Origin: Myxococcota bacterium
Lineage (GTDB): Bacteria > Myxococcota_A > Bradymonadia > UBA7976 > UBA1532
Reading direction: 5' to 3'
DNA length: 64,000 bases
Assembly (NCBI GenBank): GCA_023150895.1
Contig: JAKLJY010000018.1
Location: 1-64,000 of the forward strand
The position numbers were made by a program, and so were the translations under genes. The notes beneath the pieces were generated by a model that did no database searches, was not told the origin of the DNA, and was given only the letters and a program-made list of their open reading frames with translations. Shown in pieces: positions 27,601-35,111 of the stretch; the stretch's first letter is position 1, and the number at the start of each line of letters is the position of its first letter.

Positions 27601-30600
27601 TGACCGTGCGGCTCTGCGGCCAGTAGCCCTGGACCTGGATGGTCAGCGAATACTCGCCGGGGCGCAACCCGGCGACCTGGAAGGTGCCCGCGCCGTCCGC
27701 CGTGTTGACGACCTGCGCGATGCGCTGCACGTCGGCCCCCTGGAAGAGGACCAGCGAGCGCGCCGTCCAGTCGGCCACCGGCACGGCGCTCTCGAGTCGC
27801 CCGAAAGCGCCCGCCGTGGCCCGCGGCTCGAGCCGGAAGACGACGTTCGCGAGAGGCTCGCCGTTGACCTCGAAGCGCCCGGCGCCCGGCGCCTGTGCGT
27901 CGTCGACCCAACTGATCGTGTGTTCCGGGCTCGGCTGGAAACCCGACTTCAAGAACGTGACGACGTGGGTCTCGCGCGAGACGGGGAAGAGGAAGGTGCC
28001 GCTCGCGTCCGTGACGGTCGTGAACACCAGATTGCCGCCGATTCGGCCCCGCACGGTGACGTCGCTGTGGTCGCCGTCGTCGGGCACGCCGGAGAGCCGC
28101 ACCATGCCTCGCATCAGAACCGAGGTCTCCTCGTCGAAGGCCTCGGGCACGAGGGCAATCCGGACGGGTCCGTTCGCCCCGTCGACGAGGCTCAGGTTCT
28201 CGCTGGTCGGCTGGTGGCCACGGGCCGAGACGCTGAGGCGATAGTCGCCGGGTGGCAGGTCGACGAACTCGAAGTCGCCCTCCCGGAGCACGGGTTCGAT
28301 GCGGCGCACGGCCTCGTCGGCGCTGATCAGAGAGACGTAGGCGCGGTTGGCCCAGTCATCGACCTGCAACGGGCTCGACAGACGACCGGTCAGCGTGGCC
28401 GTCGGCAGCGGCGCCAGATCGAGCGCGGTCGCGGTGAGCGGGACGCCCTGCCGCGTGAATGTGTTGGTCTGTTCGTCCCACGAGGCCGTTACGTCGAGCC
28501 GCTGAAAGCCGGCGCGCGTCAGGCTCAGGTCGTGGGTGTCCCGCGTCGTCAGGAGTGCGAAGCGACCGGTGTCGTCGGTCAGCGCCGTGCCGACCAGGTT
28601 GGGCCCGATGGCGGCCTGGACCAACACACCTTCGTGACGGTCCCGGCCCCCGAGATGGACCGTGCCGCGCAGCAACACGCCGGAGGTGTCGGCGTCGGGC
28701 TCGAGCATGATGGCGAGCGCGCCGCCGACGTCCTCCAGACCGGGCACCGCACCGGGGTCGAGCACGTCCGCGAGCGTGTTCTCACCCTGGGGCAGCTCCA
28801 GGGCCACGGTGAAACCCGCGTGTCCCTGCGCCGTGACGGACAACACATACGCGCCGGGCACGAGACCGGAGAACTGGAACTGTCCGTGCCCGCGGTCGGC
28901 GTCGGCCACCGGCTCCAGGCGGCGGGTCTCGCCGTCGGCGGCGACCAGGGTCACGAATGCGCGGCCCGGCCAGTCATCCAGGGCGCCGAGGCGGCTTGCG
29001 ACGCGGCCTTCGAGCGTGGCGCATGGCTCGGGCACCATCACGAACGGCGGCGCATCGAGGTCGCGGACCTCGAACCGGTCGTCGGCGGTCCAGTCGAGGA
29101 ACACGTCTCGCAGGGGCGCGAAGCCATCTGCCGACACACTCAGCACATGGGTCTCGGGGGTCAGCAGGAGGGTGAACTCGCCGCCGGCGTCCGAAAGGCC
29201 GGTGGCGGCGGTGACGTCGTCGCGTTCGGCGCGGATGACGGCCCCCTCGACCGGGGCACCGTCGGGGTCGACGACGAGACCGGTGAACGGCACGCTCTGG
29301 GGGGAGAGCGACAGAAGGCCGAGGTCGAGGCCCTCTGCGGGCACCTCGAGCGCCCGTACGACCGGGGCGTGGCCGAGCGCCTGAATGGCGAGCGTGTAGG
29401 CGCCGGGCCGCAGGCCGGCGGCCTCGAACCGGCCCTCGCCGGCCTCCTGGGAGACCGTGGCGAGCCGCTGCACGCCGTCGCCGAAGAGGCTGACGAGTGC
29501 GCGTGCAGGCCAGTCGTCGATGCGCAGGGGGCTCGCCAGGCGGCCCGTCACGGCGGCGGTCTGGCGGGGCTCCAGCGAGAACACGACCTCGGCGAGCGGT
29601 CGACCCTCGTACTCAAAGCGTCCGCCCTCCGGCAGCGCCTCGTCGACGCGCCAGGCGATGACATGCTCGGCGCTCGGCTGGTAGTTGTTCCGAGCGAAGG
29701 TCAGCACATGACTCTCCCGGGCGACGGGGAAGAGAAATGTGCCAGAATCGTCAGTCATGGTGGTGAAGACCAGGTTGCCCCCGATGCGGCCTCGCACGGT
29801 GACGTCGCTGTGGTCGCCGTCGTCCGGCACGTCGGCGAGGCGGACCCGGCCGACGAGCAGGGTGGCCGTCTCGGCGTCGAAGCCTTCGGGGGTGAGGGCG
29901 ATCCGGACCGGACCGTTCTCGCCCTCGACGAGGGTGACGTTTTCGGTGGCGGGCAGGTGGCCGCGGGCGCTGACGCTGAGCCGGTAGTCGCCGGGCGGCA
30001 GATCGGTGAACTGGAAGCCGCCGTCCCGGAGGACGGGCTCGAGCCGGCGGACGGCCTCGTCCGCGCTGACGAGCGTCACGAAGGCCCGGTTGGCCCAGTC
30101 GTCGATCTGAAGGGGGCTCTGGAGCTGTCCGACGAGCGCCGCGGTCGGGAGGGGCGAGAGCGCGAATTCGACGGCGTCGAGGGGGCGATCCTGGCTCTCG
30201 AAGCGGGCCTCGGCATCGTCCCACTCGACGGTCTCGACGCGCTCGGCGAAGCCCTCGCGGCTGAACCCGAGCTCGTGCGTCGCACGCGAGGTCAGAAACG
30301 CAAAGGCGCCGGAGGGGTCGGAGACGGCGGTGGCGACGAGGTTGCCGCCGACCGTGGCGCGGAGGATGACGCCCCCGTGGTCCTCGCGGCCGGCGAGGGC
30401 GACGCGACCCCGAAGGACGACGGCCGAGTCGGCGTTGTCCGCCTCGGGCGTCAGCCACACCCCGATCTCGCCGTCGATTTCGGCCGCACCGGGCGTCACT
30501 CCGGGACGCAGCACGTCACCGAGGGTGCTGCGTCCGGCGGGCAGGTCCACGGACGCGCTGAAGGGCAGATGTCCCTGGGCGGTGACGCCGAGGGTGTACG

Positions 30601-31975
30601 GACCGGGGGGCAGGCCGGCGAATTCGAGGCGGCCCCGCCCGCGCTCGGCGTCGAGGACGGGCTCGAGCCGGCGGACGAGACCGTCGGCGGACGTGAGGGT
30701 GGCGAAGGCGCGGCCGGGCCAGTCCTCGAGGGCGCCGAGAGCGCTGCCGACGGGGCCGCCGAGGGCGGCGGCGGGGCGCGGTTGCAGCTCGAAGGGGGGG
30801 GCGGCGAGGTCCCTTACGGTGAAACCGGCCTCGGTGAAGTCGAGGTAGACGTCGGCGAGGGGCTCGAAGTCGGGGTGTGAGAGCGAGAGTGCGTGGGTCT
30901 CCGGGGTCAGAAGCAGGCTGAAGGCGCCCTCGACGTCCGTCAGCGCCGTCGCGGCGGTGACCGCGCCCCGCTGAGCGCGCACGACGACACCCTCGACGGG
31001 GGCCCCGCCGGCGCGCACGACGACGCCCGCGAAGTCGGCGCGGTCGGGGACGAGCGCGAGGGGGCCGACGTCGACGTCCGCGGCGCCGAGGGTGACGTCC
31101 CGCCGCAGGGCGTGGTGGCCGACGACGAGGGCCGAGAGGGCGTACTCACCCGGGAGCAGGCCAGCGATCTGAAACGCCCCGTGACCGTCCTCGGTCGCGG
31201 TGACGGTGGCCACCCGGACGACGCCGCCGCCGGTGGCCTGAACCAGGCTGCGCAGGGGCCAGTCCGCGACGGGCAGCGGGCTTTGCAAGGTGCCGGAGAG
31301 GGCGTAGGTGGCGGGTGGCTCGCACCAGATCTCCTCGTCGCCGGACAGCGAGGCGGTTTCGCCCGCGACGATGTCGACGGCGGTCTCGCGCCAGCGCTCG
31401 GGCAGGAGGAAGCCCGAGGCTGGGACGAGCTGCAGGGTGTGGGTCCTGGCGACGAGGCCGAGGGTGAAAGTGCCGTCGGGGCCGGTAACGCCTTGCGCAC
31501 CGGTCTCCCGGGCAACGACGCGGGTGCCGGCGTGGCCATCGTCCGGGGCGCCGCGGAGGCGGACGCGGCCGACGAGGACGCCGGTCCGGGCGGAGAGCGT
31601 GAGCTCGCCGACGTCGACCGAGGCGCCGATGCCGACGCGGAAGAGCGCCGGGCTGGCCCCGAAACCGTCGAGGGCGGCGACGAGGCGCCAATCGCCGGGG
31701 CGGACCTCGTCGAAGGTGAACGCGCCGGCGGCGTCGAGGCCCACGGTGCGCTGCGCGTTTCCATCGACCTGGGAGGTCAGGGTGACGCGGGCGTCAGCCA
31801 GCAGGGCCGGCGCGATACCGACGGGCAGAAGAACGCGCCCCCGCACGACGCCCGTGGCCTGCACCGTCACCGGCGCATTGGGGTCGTAGGGGTTGTCGGC
31901 CGGGATCTCGGCACAGCCGATGAGGGCGGTGAGCACCGATGCGAGCAGGCAAAAGAAGTAGACAGTCATCCGCAT
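21629..31975 (-). CDS. giant modular lipoprotein A: CnaB-like supermodules, pentapeptide helices, two lectin-like domains
   Basis: Predicted surface lipoprotein of 3448 aa. The ATG at 31975 has GGAGGG 7 nt upstream; the lipobox is LIGC (Cys 21). After a ~300-residue N-terminal part come carboxypeptidase-regulatory/CnaB-like beta modules arranged as a ~580-aa supermodule (about 1.75 kb DNA) present three times plus a partial fourth, to about residue 2330. The C-terminus has three blocks of pentapeptide repeats (ADLSGA type) at about 2465-2550, 2745-2925 and 3165-3418. They are separated by a legume-lectin-like domain (about 2560-2735; SVAIEFDTWTGAAETNHISIHTNG region) and a LamG-like jelly-roll (about 2940-3130). 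The first ~980 residues are nearly identical to those of lipoprotein B. A surface adhesin or scaffold is inferred; no catalytic motif was seen. Sigma-54 promoter and twin activator sites lie upstream. Confidence 0.88.
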   Translation of the reverse strand: MRMTVYFFCLLASVLTALIGCAEIPADNPYDPNAPVTVQATGVVRGRVLLPVGIAPALLADARVTLTSQVDGNAQRTVGLDAAGAFTFDEVRPGDWRLVAALDGFGASPALFRVGIGASVDVGELTLSARTGVLVGRVRLRGAPDDGHAGTRVVARETGAQGVTGPDGTFTLGLVARTHTLQLVPASGFLLPERWRETAVDIVAGETASLSGDEEIWCEPPATYALSGTLQSPLPVADWPLRSLVQATGGGVVRVATVTATEDGHGAFQIAGLLPGEYALSALVVGHHALRRDVTLGAADVDVGPLALVPDRADFAGVVVRAGGAPVEGVVVRAQRGAVTAATALTDVEGAFSLLLTPETHALSLSHPDFEPLADVYLDFTEAGFTVRDLAAPPFELQPRPAAALGGPVGSALGALEDWPGRAFATLTSADGLVRRLEPVLDAERGRGRLEFAGLPPGPYTLGVTAQGHLPFSASVDLPAGRSTLGDVLRPGVTPGAAEIDGEIGVWLTPEADNADSAVVLRGRVALAGREDHGGVILRATVGGNLVATAVSDPSGAFAFLTSRATHELGFSREGFAERVETVEWDDAEARFESQDRPLDAVEFALSPLPTAALVGQLQSPLQIDDWANRAFVTLVSADEAVRRLEPVLRDGGFQFTDLPPGDYRLSVSARGHLPATENVTLVEGENGPVRIALTPEGFDAETATLLVGRVRLADVPDDGDHSDVTVRGRIGGNLVFTTMTDDSGTFLFPVARESHVLTFARNNYQPSAEHVIAWRVDEALPEGGRFEYEGRPLAEVVFSLEPRQTAAVTGRLASPLRIDDWPARALVSLFGDGVQRLATVSQEAGEGRFEAAGLRPGAYTLAIQALGHAPVVRALEVPAEGLDLGLLSLSPQSVPFTGLVVDPDGAPVEGAVIRAERDDVTAATGLSDAGGEFTLLLTPETHVLSVSADGFAPLRDVFLDWTADDRFEVRDLDAPPFVMVPEPCATLEGRVASRLGALDDWPGRAFVTLVAADGETRRLEPVADADRGHGQFQFSGLVPGAYVLSVTAQGHAGFTVALELPQGENTLADVLDPGAVPGLEDVGGALAIMLEPDADTSGVLLRGTVHLGGRDRHEGVLVQAAIGPNLVGTALTDDTGRFALLTTRDTHDLSLTRAGFQRLDVTASWDEQTNTFTRQGVPLTATALDLAPLPTATLTGRLSSPLQVDDWANRAYVSLISADEAVRRIEPVLREGDFEFVDLPPGDYRLSVSARGHQPTSENLSLVDGANGPVRIALVPEAFDEETSVLMRGMVRLSGVPDDGDHSDVTVRGRIGGNLVFTTVTDASGTFLFPVSRETHVVTFLKSGFQPSPEHTISWVDDAQAPGAGRFEVNGEPLANVVFRLEPRATAGAFGRLESAVPVADWTARSLVLFQGADVQRIAQVVNTADGAGTFQVAGLRPGEYSLTIQVQGYWPQSRTVTIDAIEQDLGRFVLVPQEVVYTARVVNGAGQGIEGAVIQARVRGANHVGSAVSDATGEFSLRLSTVDHELSFTRDGYGRVSGVVLDWDAARGFTVTGFPAPPFVLPALPVSTLSGYVASAVGARDDWSARAFVTLVTADGSSRRLEPVADADQGHGQFQFAGLVPGNYTLSVAAQGHIAWSHPVVLPQGARDLGAVLDPAVTPGLARAGNRVVVLLQPEAVAEQALLLRGRVELAGRQDHGGVLVRAAVGPNLVATALTDAAGGFAFLTSRETHDLTLTHEGYQRVDARVVWDEAQERFEVAGADLAGTPLALPPLPVATLNGLLRSPLQIDDWANRAYVVLVSDDGATRRLEPVLEDGSFQLAGLVPGPYTLSVSARGHLPSSRALNLAAGNNPPISPLAIDLVPEAEAPTAVTMRGVARLAGVAAPPGGNHADIVVRAKIGPNLVFTTLTDPAGAFAFPAAREAHVLTLARPGYIGSADLAIGWIENAAEPDGGHFVYNGNPLSGAVLTIQPEATATLSGTLRSPLVINDWAARTVIAVVGADGQRLATVAANGGFQVAGLRTGAYSLTIQVQGHRPVVQAVNLPANGINLGIIDLVPDFAPFTATVRATGGAAVEGALVRARRNGVIAGTAVSDAAGRVDLSLTPEAHDLDVTHPDHQALNNVVLAWDAADRRFEVANVANPTLTLTPQPTATLTGTVASDLGALNDWAGRAVATLISADGAVTRVEPVFDDVDGHGQFQFAGLAPGNYTVGLTVRGHQPYSADIALAAGERDLGLITVQADALAVVLRGRVSLAGRAEHGGVLVQATVGNNLVATALTDGDGAFALLTSNDDHTLTFTREGFVETSVQVLWDEVQARFEPNGLNEPFDGRVTVLPALGAGRITACVLMAPDWIPAGDRGVFVNLLGVNAVRTVPAVAVTAAGSCAAHPSKAVFDNLPVGTYRVSVDRPGFSRPGVEVNVTAAALVPPEQQLAMTLQRLVDADLNLAAVGRPLTRADLLAAGDLRGADLRGVDLTGADLNCLDLSNADLSAASMDAVDLTGAVLAGADLSGASLRGARLYPRTMSPSFQYPDFVDASSLTLVGSAALDGRRLALTPLAQNLAGAAWKTTRVAVDGPWETRFSFRMAGGRGEGFAFVVQAHAGDRLGATGAGLGYEGILNSVAIEFDTWTGAAETNHISIHTNGLAANTATEANPPRRATVALPAGVSLGDGTLHDARITYTPGTLSVYVDDEDTARLTLALNLATTLALSGGSTAWVGFTASTGTETQSHEIHNWSFGTTLAACAGGNRITDLTRVDFSGADLSGALFTSAPRLRGVACGGARMAPTLTGASFGQAVLTGANLSDVHLAGVSFAGQQLSRTWLQGACLSGAQLGQAELSGASLDLADLTDARLPGALLIAAAVGGREWQSSAREINATGAQLPGALLELADLRGANLTRANLVGADLAGADLTGALAVDVTLFEALIGPADRQAVPQGCVLPTETGRPLAFWDFDNDTDDSWSSLHDGVAVGGPNYLVVSGPDYAINLDGVNDYVTANTLAGALATGDGFTLSVRFRTSEVPGSNGGSLIFAANTDLSVPVFGVGIAMNGGIYLSDGTVHGSGYNNNAWHTLRVSVQPGGPATLFVDGAQIGQRPMNPAWSTATRFSIGQEWDNAVASDFYQGRLDDLGLFAGCSAERFTECSDAELPPACRRANTRLVNVDFSGASLDGVRFDRADLTNARFQNASLVGAAFSEVTYTGTTYVGADLSEASFAGEDLQNASFLGAILERADFSGSDLGRVRFTNCRWSAPDCNAGAACLLDPTCWRAPLAGADLSRTVASSVTPFLVAADLRDANLQGSDFGLVDLSGANLSGANLTGAAWTWVSMYAADLEGAIATGVTFTLVGARNADFRDARLGGCRLDGVFEGADFSDGEDISANTGADLSNCALGGFSNLTSFDNTDLSGAVLNGLSYAGTVDFSGRTLDNYTVCPDGQTHAQFPGCGLPQ
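24985..31045. repeat. ~1.75-kb supermodule repeat inside gene A
   Basis: Equivalent supermodule starts fall near 31035, 29290, 27545 and 25790, spacing about 1.74-1.76 kb each. Each unit holds three recurrent submodules recognisable by DDWPGRAFVTL, DHGGVxxxATVGxNLVATA and GDHSDVTVRGRIGGNLVFTT. The fourth copy is incomplete. Confidence 0.8.
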
Positions 31976-32025
31976 GACACGACCCTCCGTCGACGGCACC
32001 CGATCGCGCCGCCTCACGCTCCCGA

Positions 32026-32041
32026 GGCAAGAACTGCGCCG
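32026..32041 (-). promoter_or_regulatory. sigma-54 promoter of giant lipoprotein A
   Basis: Minus strand reads CGGCGC-AGTTC-TTGCC. GG-N10-GC spacing is exact and the -12 TTGC is perfect; the -24 has two deviations. The predicted transcript starts about 40 nt before the ATG. The same sequence precedes gene B. Confidence 0.55.
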
Positions 32042-32083
32042 TCGCGAGGACGTTGGCAAGTCACTTCGTGCGAGGCGTGTGTC

Positions 32084-32121
32084 GCGTCTCATCCGGACGC
32101 ACGCGCGTCCAGGAATGACGC
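32084..32121. promoter_or_regulatory. two perfect GCGTC-N7-GACGC activator sites
   Basis: Palindromes at 32084-32100 (spacer TCATCCG) and 32105-32121 (spacer CAGGAAT) are 21 bp apart, two helical turns on the same DNA face. They begin 43 bp upstream of the -24 element of gene A. Confidence 0.7.
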
Positions 32122-32236
32122 GGCAATCGCGGTTGCACGATGCGCTCCCCGGACGCATGATGCGGGGCGGTTTTCGGTCTCTGGCGCGGCCCCGGTGTGC
32201 CAGCCAGGCATCATGCGCAGTGGATTGGAGGCCTTC

Positions 32237-32455
32237 ATGAAGGCTCGTGTGAGTCTCACCGCGTTCGTGCTGCTCGGACTGGGAGCGGCCGCCGGTTACG
32301 CGGTCCCACCCGACGAACCGTTCGGCCGGGCACGAGGCGCGGCAGGTGGCAGACCGGTGAATCCGGTCGCCACGGATCGTGGGGGGGCGTTCGCCGTCAC
32401 GGCGGCCGAGTTCGTTTTGCCATCGAGCAAACCAGTGGCCTCCCTCGACTCGTAG
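32237..32455 (+). CDS. short secreted protein, 72 aa
   Basis: Small exported protein divergent from gene A. The ATG at 32237 has GGAGG 5 nt upstream. A clear signal peptide (MKARVSLTAFVLLGLGAAAGYA) leaves a mature part of about 50 residues with no recognised motif. It could be a real small secreted factor or the remnant of a longer gene, since the coding frame stops abruptly and the following 124 bp hold nothing recognisable. The divergent activator palindromes at 32084-32121 might also serve it, but no plus-strand -24/-12 element with correct spacing was found. Confidence 0.5.
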   Translation: MKARVSLTAFVLLGLGAAAGYAVPPDEPFGRARGAAGGRPVNPVATDRGGAFAVTAAEFVLPSSKPVASLDS

Positions 32456-32579
32456 CCGTGGAGCGGCGGCTCGCTGATGTCGGGCTCATCGTGTTCTTCG
32501 ACGTGGGAGGTCGAGATGGGGAACTCTCAGACGCTGCGCTCGCGTTCCGCGTCGAACAGGCCAGGTAGCCGATGGACGG

Positions 32580-33980
32580 CTACCGCTGGCAGCGGAGGGC
32601 CAGGCCGTCGAGATTGGCCGCGTCTCTGTGGAACATCGCGTCTACGGTCGTGCCACGCGGACAGGAGAGTGAGCCGAGGGAGCCACCGTCGCCACCGATT
32701 CGCACGGTCACGGTGCGGTTTGATCCCGAGGAGAGGTTGACGCAACGGAGGGAAGCAATCTGGTCGATGAGTCCCCCCGACCGGACGTTCACCCCTTGCA
32801 GAGCCTCGCCGGTCTGACACATGAACCGCTGGGAGCCCGCAGGGGAGGCGGCCGCGTGGTTGTTCAACGGCATCCACCCCCGGGGAAAGGTGCGCCCCGT
32901 GGTCGGGTCGAAGTACTGCGTGACCCGGACATGCATATCCGCGTTCCGCAATCGACGGGCCGCCTGGACATCAGCGCGCCGGGCGCACACGAGCCCGAAC
33001 TGCCCGACGTACGAACCGCCCGCTGTCGGTGACTGCACGGTGCCGACGGCGACGTAGCCGGGCAGACAGTCCTGTTCGCCGCGAACCCCGCCGGGTCCGC
33101 CGACATAGGGGGTGTAGCTCCGACCCTCGTGGACGCCTCCGTAGAGGGTCTGAATCGTCTCGACGTCGCCGACGCTGAGCTGTCCATCCGAAATGTCGGT
33201 GCAGTAGTTCATGATCGAGTCGGGGTCCCACGCGTAGAGCATTCGATCCCCGTCCGGACCCTGTGGGGCCATCTCGCAGGTGTCGGGCGTGTCGGGACGG
33301 TTGTGCTCGTGTGCGAGTCCGAGAGCGTGGCCGAACTCGTGAACTGCGATCGCGCGGATGCATCCCTCCCGGTCGCCGAGGCAGTTGGGAATCCACTCGG
33401 GATGCGGTGTCCAGTGGTTGAAGGTGAAGTTCAGGTCCACGCCGGCGATCCGCCCATCGAGGACCGTCCCGAGATACGAACTCGGGCCGTCGTCGTGGTT
33501 GTCCCATACGGCGATGCGGATTCCGCCCGACGCGGAAGTGCAGCTGTTCCAACCGATGAAGTGGATGTCGGCCACCGCTCCCCAGGTGCCGACGACCGCA
33601 TCACGCACCCACTCGCGCTCGTCGCGGTCGTCCGCGTCGAAAGACTCCCAGCAGACCGGGATGACGTGCGGCTCCCAAAGGCGGCCCATGAGCGGATACC
33701 CTTTGTACGCTCGTCCGTCGCTCGGGTCGGCGGGGCGCTCGCCCTTGCCGTGGAACGGTTCGGGTGCGCCCTCGGCGGTCGTCCGGGGCGCCGTCCCGGT
33801 GTCGGAGGGCGGGACGACTGCGATGTCGTCGGGCAGTTCCCGCTCGGCGGGGCCGTCGCGTCCCGCGGGCGCCGTTTCCTCCACGTCCTGGAGGTCCGGG
33901 TCGTCGTTCGCCTCTCCGCAGGCGAGCGAGAGGAGGGCGGCCGTCGCGATGCGAGTCAGCGGGTGGCAGATGATCTTCAT
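32580..33980 (-). CDS. astacin/matrixin-like zinc metallopeptidase lipoprotein
   Basis: Lipoprotein protease of 466 aa. Signal peptide with lipobox SLAC (Cys 21), then an acidic, Pro-rich spacer to about residue 90. The catalytic domain carries HEFGHALGLAHE at 214-225: the zinc ligands His214, His218 and His224 with Glu215 as base (HExxHxxGxxH), followed by the Met-turn SIMNYC (Met257). This is the metzincin signature. The C-terminal ~150 residues (CLPGYVAVGTVQ, GGLIDQIASLRC, GTTVDAMFHRDAANLDGLALRC) have repeated xGxxIDxI/LxLRC patterns like VOMI/jacalin-type lectin folds, probably substrate or surface binding. It is 166 bp downstream of the 227-aa secreted protein on the same strand. No activator palindrome of the perfect type lies before it. 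Confidence 0.87.
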   Translation of the reverse strand: MKIICHPLTRIATAALLSLACGEANDDPDLQDVEETAPAGRDGPAERELPDDIAVVPPSDTGTAPRTTAEGAPEPFHGKGERPADPSDGRAYKGYPLMGRLWEPHVIPVCWESFDADDRDEREWVRDAVVGTWGAVADIHFIGWNSCTSASGGIRIAVWDNHDDGPSSYLGTVLDGRIAGVDLNFTFNHWTPHPEWIPNCLGDREGCIRAIAVHEFGHALGLAHEHNRPDTPDTCEMAPQGPDGDRMLYAWDPDSIMNYCTDISDGQLSVGDVETIQTLYGGVHEGRSYTPYVGGPGGVRGEQDCLPGYVAVGTVQSPTAGGSYVGQFGLVCARRADVQAARRLRNADMHVRVTQYFDPTTGRTFPRGWMPLNNHAAASPAGSQRFMCQTGEALQGVNVRSGGLIDQIASLRCVNLSSGSNRTVTVRIGGDGGSLGSLSCPRGTTVDAMFHRDAANLDGLALRCQR

Positions 33981-34146
33981 TGGTTCTCTCCCTGGTTTGT
34001 TCTGTGTGATGACGGCGTCGCCGTCGCGGCGACGCGTCCGAGATCGACCTCACGCTCTCGATCCGTCCGACGAGGGACGGAGGCATCTGCCAGTGTTTCG
34101 GGCCTGGACGGATGTCGGGTCTGGCAGAGAAGCAGGTGGCGCTCCC

Positions 34147-34830
34147 TCAATCGGGGTCGCGGTCACCCGACCAGAACGTGAAGATGAAACTCCCGTTGTC
34201 CGACCGTAGCCCGACCGGTCCGTCAATCCCGGCGAAAACCTCGGGGACCTCGCCGCTCCAGACCGGAACGCCGTCCGCGAACACCGAGATCCTCCGGTCG
34301 CCCTCGGCGTCCGTGGTGACTTGCGCCTCGAGCCGGTGCATACTGTGGTCCCGGCCGGTCAGGAGACCGGCATCTTCGAGGGCGACGGTGCCGAGAGACT
34401 CATATCCGCGGTTCTCGCACTCGGTGGATTCGTCCAGGCCTGGATTTTGCTTCTTCAAGACGACGATCTGCTCCTCCGGCCAGAACCGCCACATGACGTA
34501 GATCAGGTTGCATGGATCCCGTGCCAGCAGCTTCAGCCCGATCTGACGCCTGACCGACCCGGAAGCCAGCGGTACCGTGATCCGGCTCTCGCCGCGGTAT
34601 CGAAAACGCAGTTTCGCGGTGCGCGCGAGTCTCTCGCCGAACGCAACATGCTCGACCGCGCGCATCCGGGGGTCGACCGTCGTGAAGTAGTTGGACGCTG
34701 TTCGCACGATTTCGCCGGCGGTGACCTCGAGCGCCGTGGCGTCGACCCACCTGAGTTCGTCGGCCCGAGCGGCCGGCGAGAGGGCGGACGCGAGCAGGGA
34801 GAGTGCAAGGGTCAGGCGACTCGTCTTCAT
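34147..34830 (-). CDS. secreted jelly-roll (LamG/DUF1080-like) protein
   Basis: Exported protein of 227 aa. The ATG at 34830 has AGGAG 6 nt upstream; the signal peptide ends near ALSPAARA. The mature protein has no catalytic motif I recognise. Its C-terminal pattern GPVGLRSDNGSFIFTF is typical of the last strands of concanavalin-like jelly-rolls found in LamG and DUF1080 proteins, so glycan binding is plausible. It has one of the best sigma-54 promoters in the window (34892-34907) with activator palindromes behind it. The metallopeptidase gene follows 166 bp later and may be partly read through. Confidence 0.7.
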   Translation of the reverse strand: MKTSRLTLALSLLASALSPAARADELRWVDATALEVTAGEIVRTASNYFTTVDPRMRAVEHVAFGERLARTAKLRFRYRGESRITVPLASGSVRRQIGLKLLARDPCNLIYVMWRFWPEEQIVVLKKQNPGLDESTECENRGYESLGTVALEDAGLLTGRDHSMHRLEAQVTTDAEGDRRISVFADGVPVWSGEVPEVFAGIDGPVGLRSDNGSFIFTFWSGDRDPD

Positions 34831-34891
34831 GGTGGTCTCCTTCGGGTGATCGCGGATGTGTGAACGTGGGACTCTGTGACGCGTGTGGGCT

Positions 34892-34907
34892 TGCAGCGAT
34901 CGTGCCA
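34892..34907 (-). promoter_or_regulatory. sigma-54 promoter of the 34830 gene
   Basis: Minus strand reads TGGCAC-GATCG-CTGCA, with a perfect -24, GG-N10-GC spacing, and one deviation in the -12. The expected start is about 50 nt before the ATG. Confidence 0.7.
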
Positions 34908-34980
34908 CAGCGGAGGCGAGGCACCTCGGCCCGGCAAACCGCGCGCGGTGTTCACGCGGCGGCACATGGACGCGCGCAAC

Positions 34981-35019
34981 GCGTCCGTGAGTGACGCGTG
35001 GAGTCTCTCCTTCGGACGC
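34981..35019. promoter_or_regulatory. activator site GCGTC-N7-GACGC plus degenerate copy
   Basis: GCGTC-CGTGAGT-GACGC at 34981-34997 is perfect. GTCTC-N7-GACGC (8/10) follows at 35003-35019, 22 bp on. The pair lies 74 bp upstream of the -24 element. Confidence 0.6.
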
Positions 35020-35032
35020 GGGTGGATGTCGA

Positions 35033-35061
35033 TTGACTGATCCGGGTCGCAGGGTTCTAAT
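35033..35061 (+). promoter_or_regulatory. housekeeping-type promoter of methyltransferase gene
   Basis: TTGACT (35033-35038), a 17-bp spacer and TCTAAT (35056-35061) are each 5/6 matches to the sigma-70 consensus. The transcript would start about 45 nt before the ATG at 35112. No plus-strand sigma-54 element was found here. Confidence 0.5.
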
Positions 35062-35111
35062 GGCCTTCGTCTGCCGGGTCGGTCGGCGAGTCTTGTCCGC
35101 GAAAGGCCTTC

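Larger units (their letters stand above)
29031..32172. repeat. 3.14-kb direct duplication, copy 1
   Basis: This copy matches 48039-51180 at a constant offset of 19008 bp, with no indel found at the anchor points checked. It covers the first ~980 codons of gene A plus its whole promoter region. By eye about 45 residues differ, i.e. roughly 95% identity. Confidence 0.9.

Noticed and set aside
23174-30880. Very long open frame on the plus strand (2568 codons) opposite gene A
   Set aside because: It is a mirror of the repetitive GC-rich coding strand. It is Arg/Gly/Val-rich with no signal peptide or motif, while the minus frame has domains, lipobox and ribosome site.
32198-32203. GTGCCA (reverse -24 element) beyond the activator sites of gene A
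   Set aside because: The matching -12 GC is missing and it lies on the wrong side of the palindromes for gene A.
34034-34050. GCGTC-N7-GACCT (8/10) upstream of the metallopeptidase gene
   Set aside because: No -24/-12 promoter with correct spacing lies between it and the gene, so it was not counted in the regulon.
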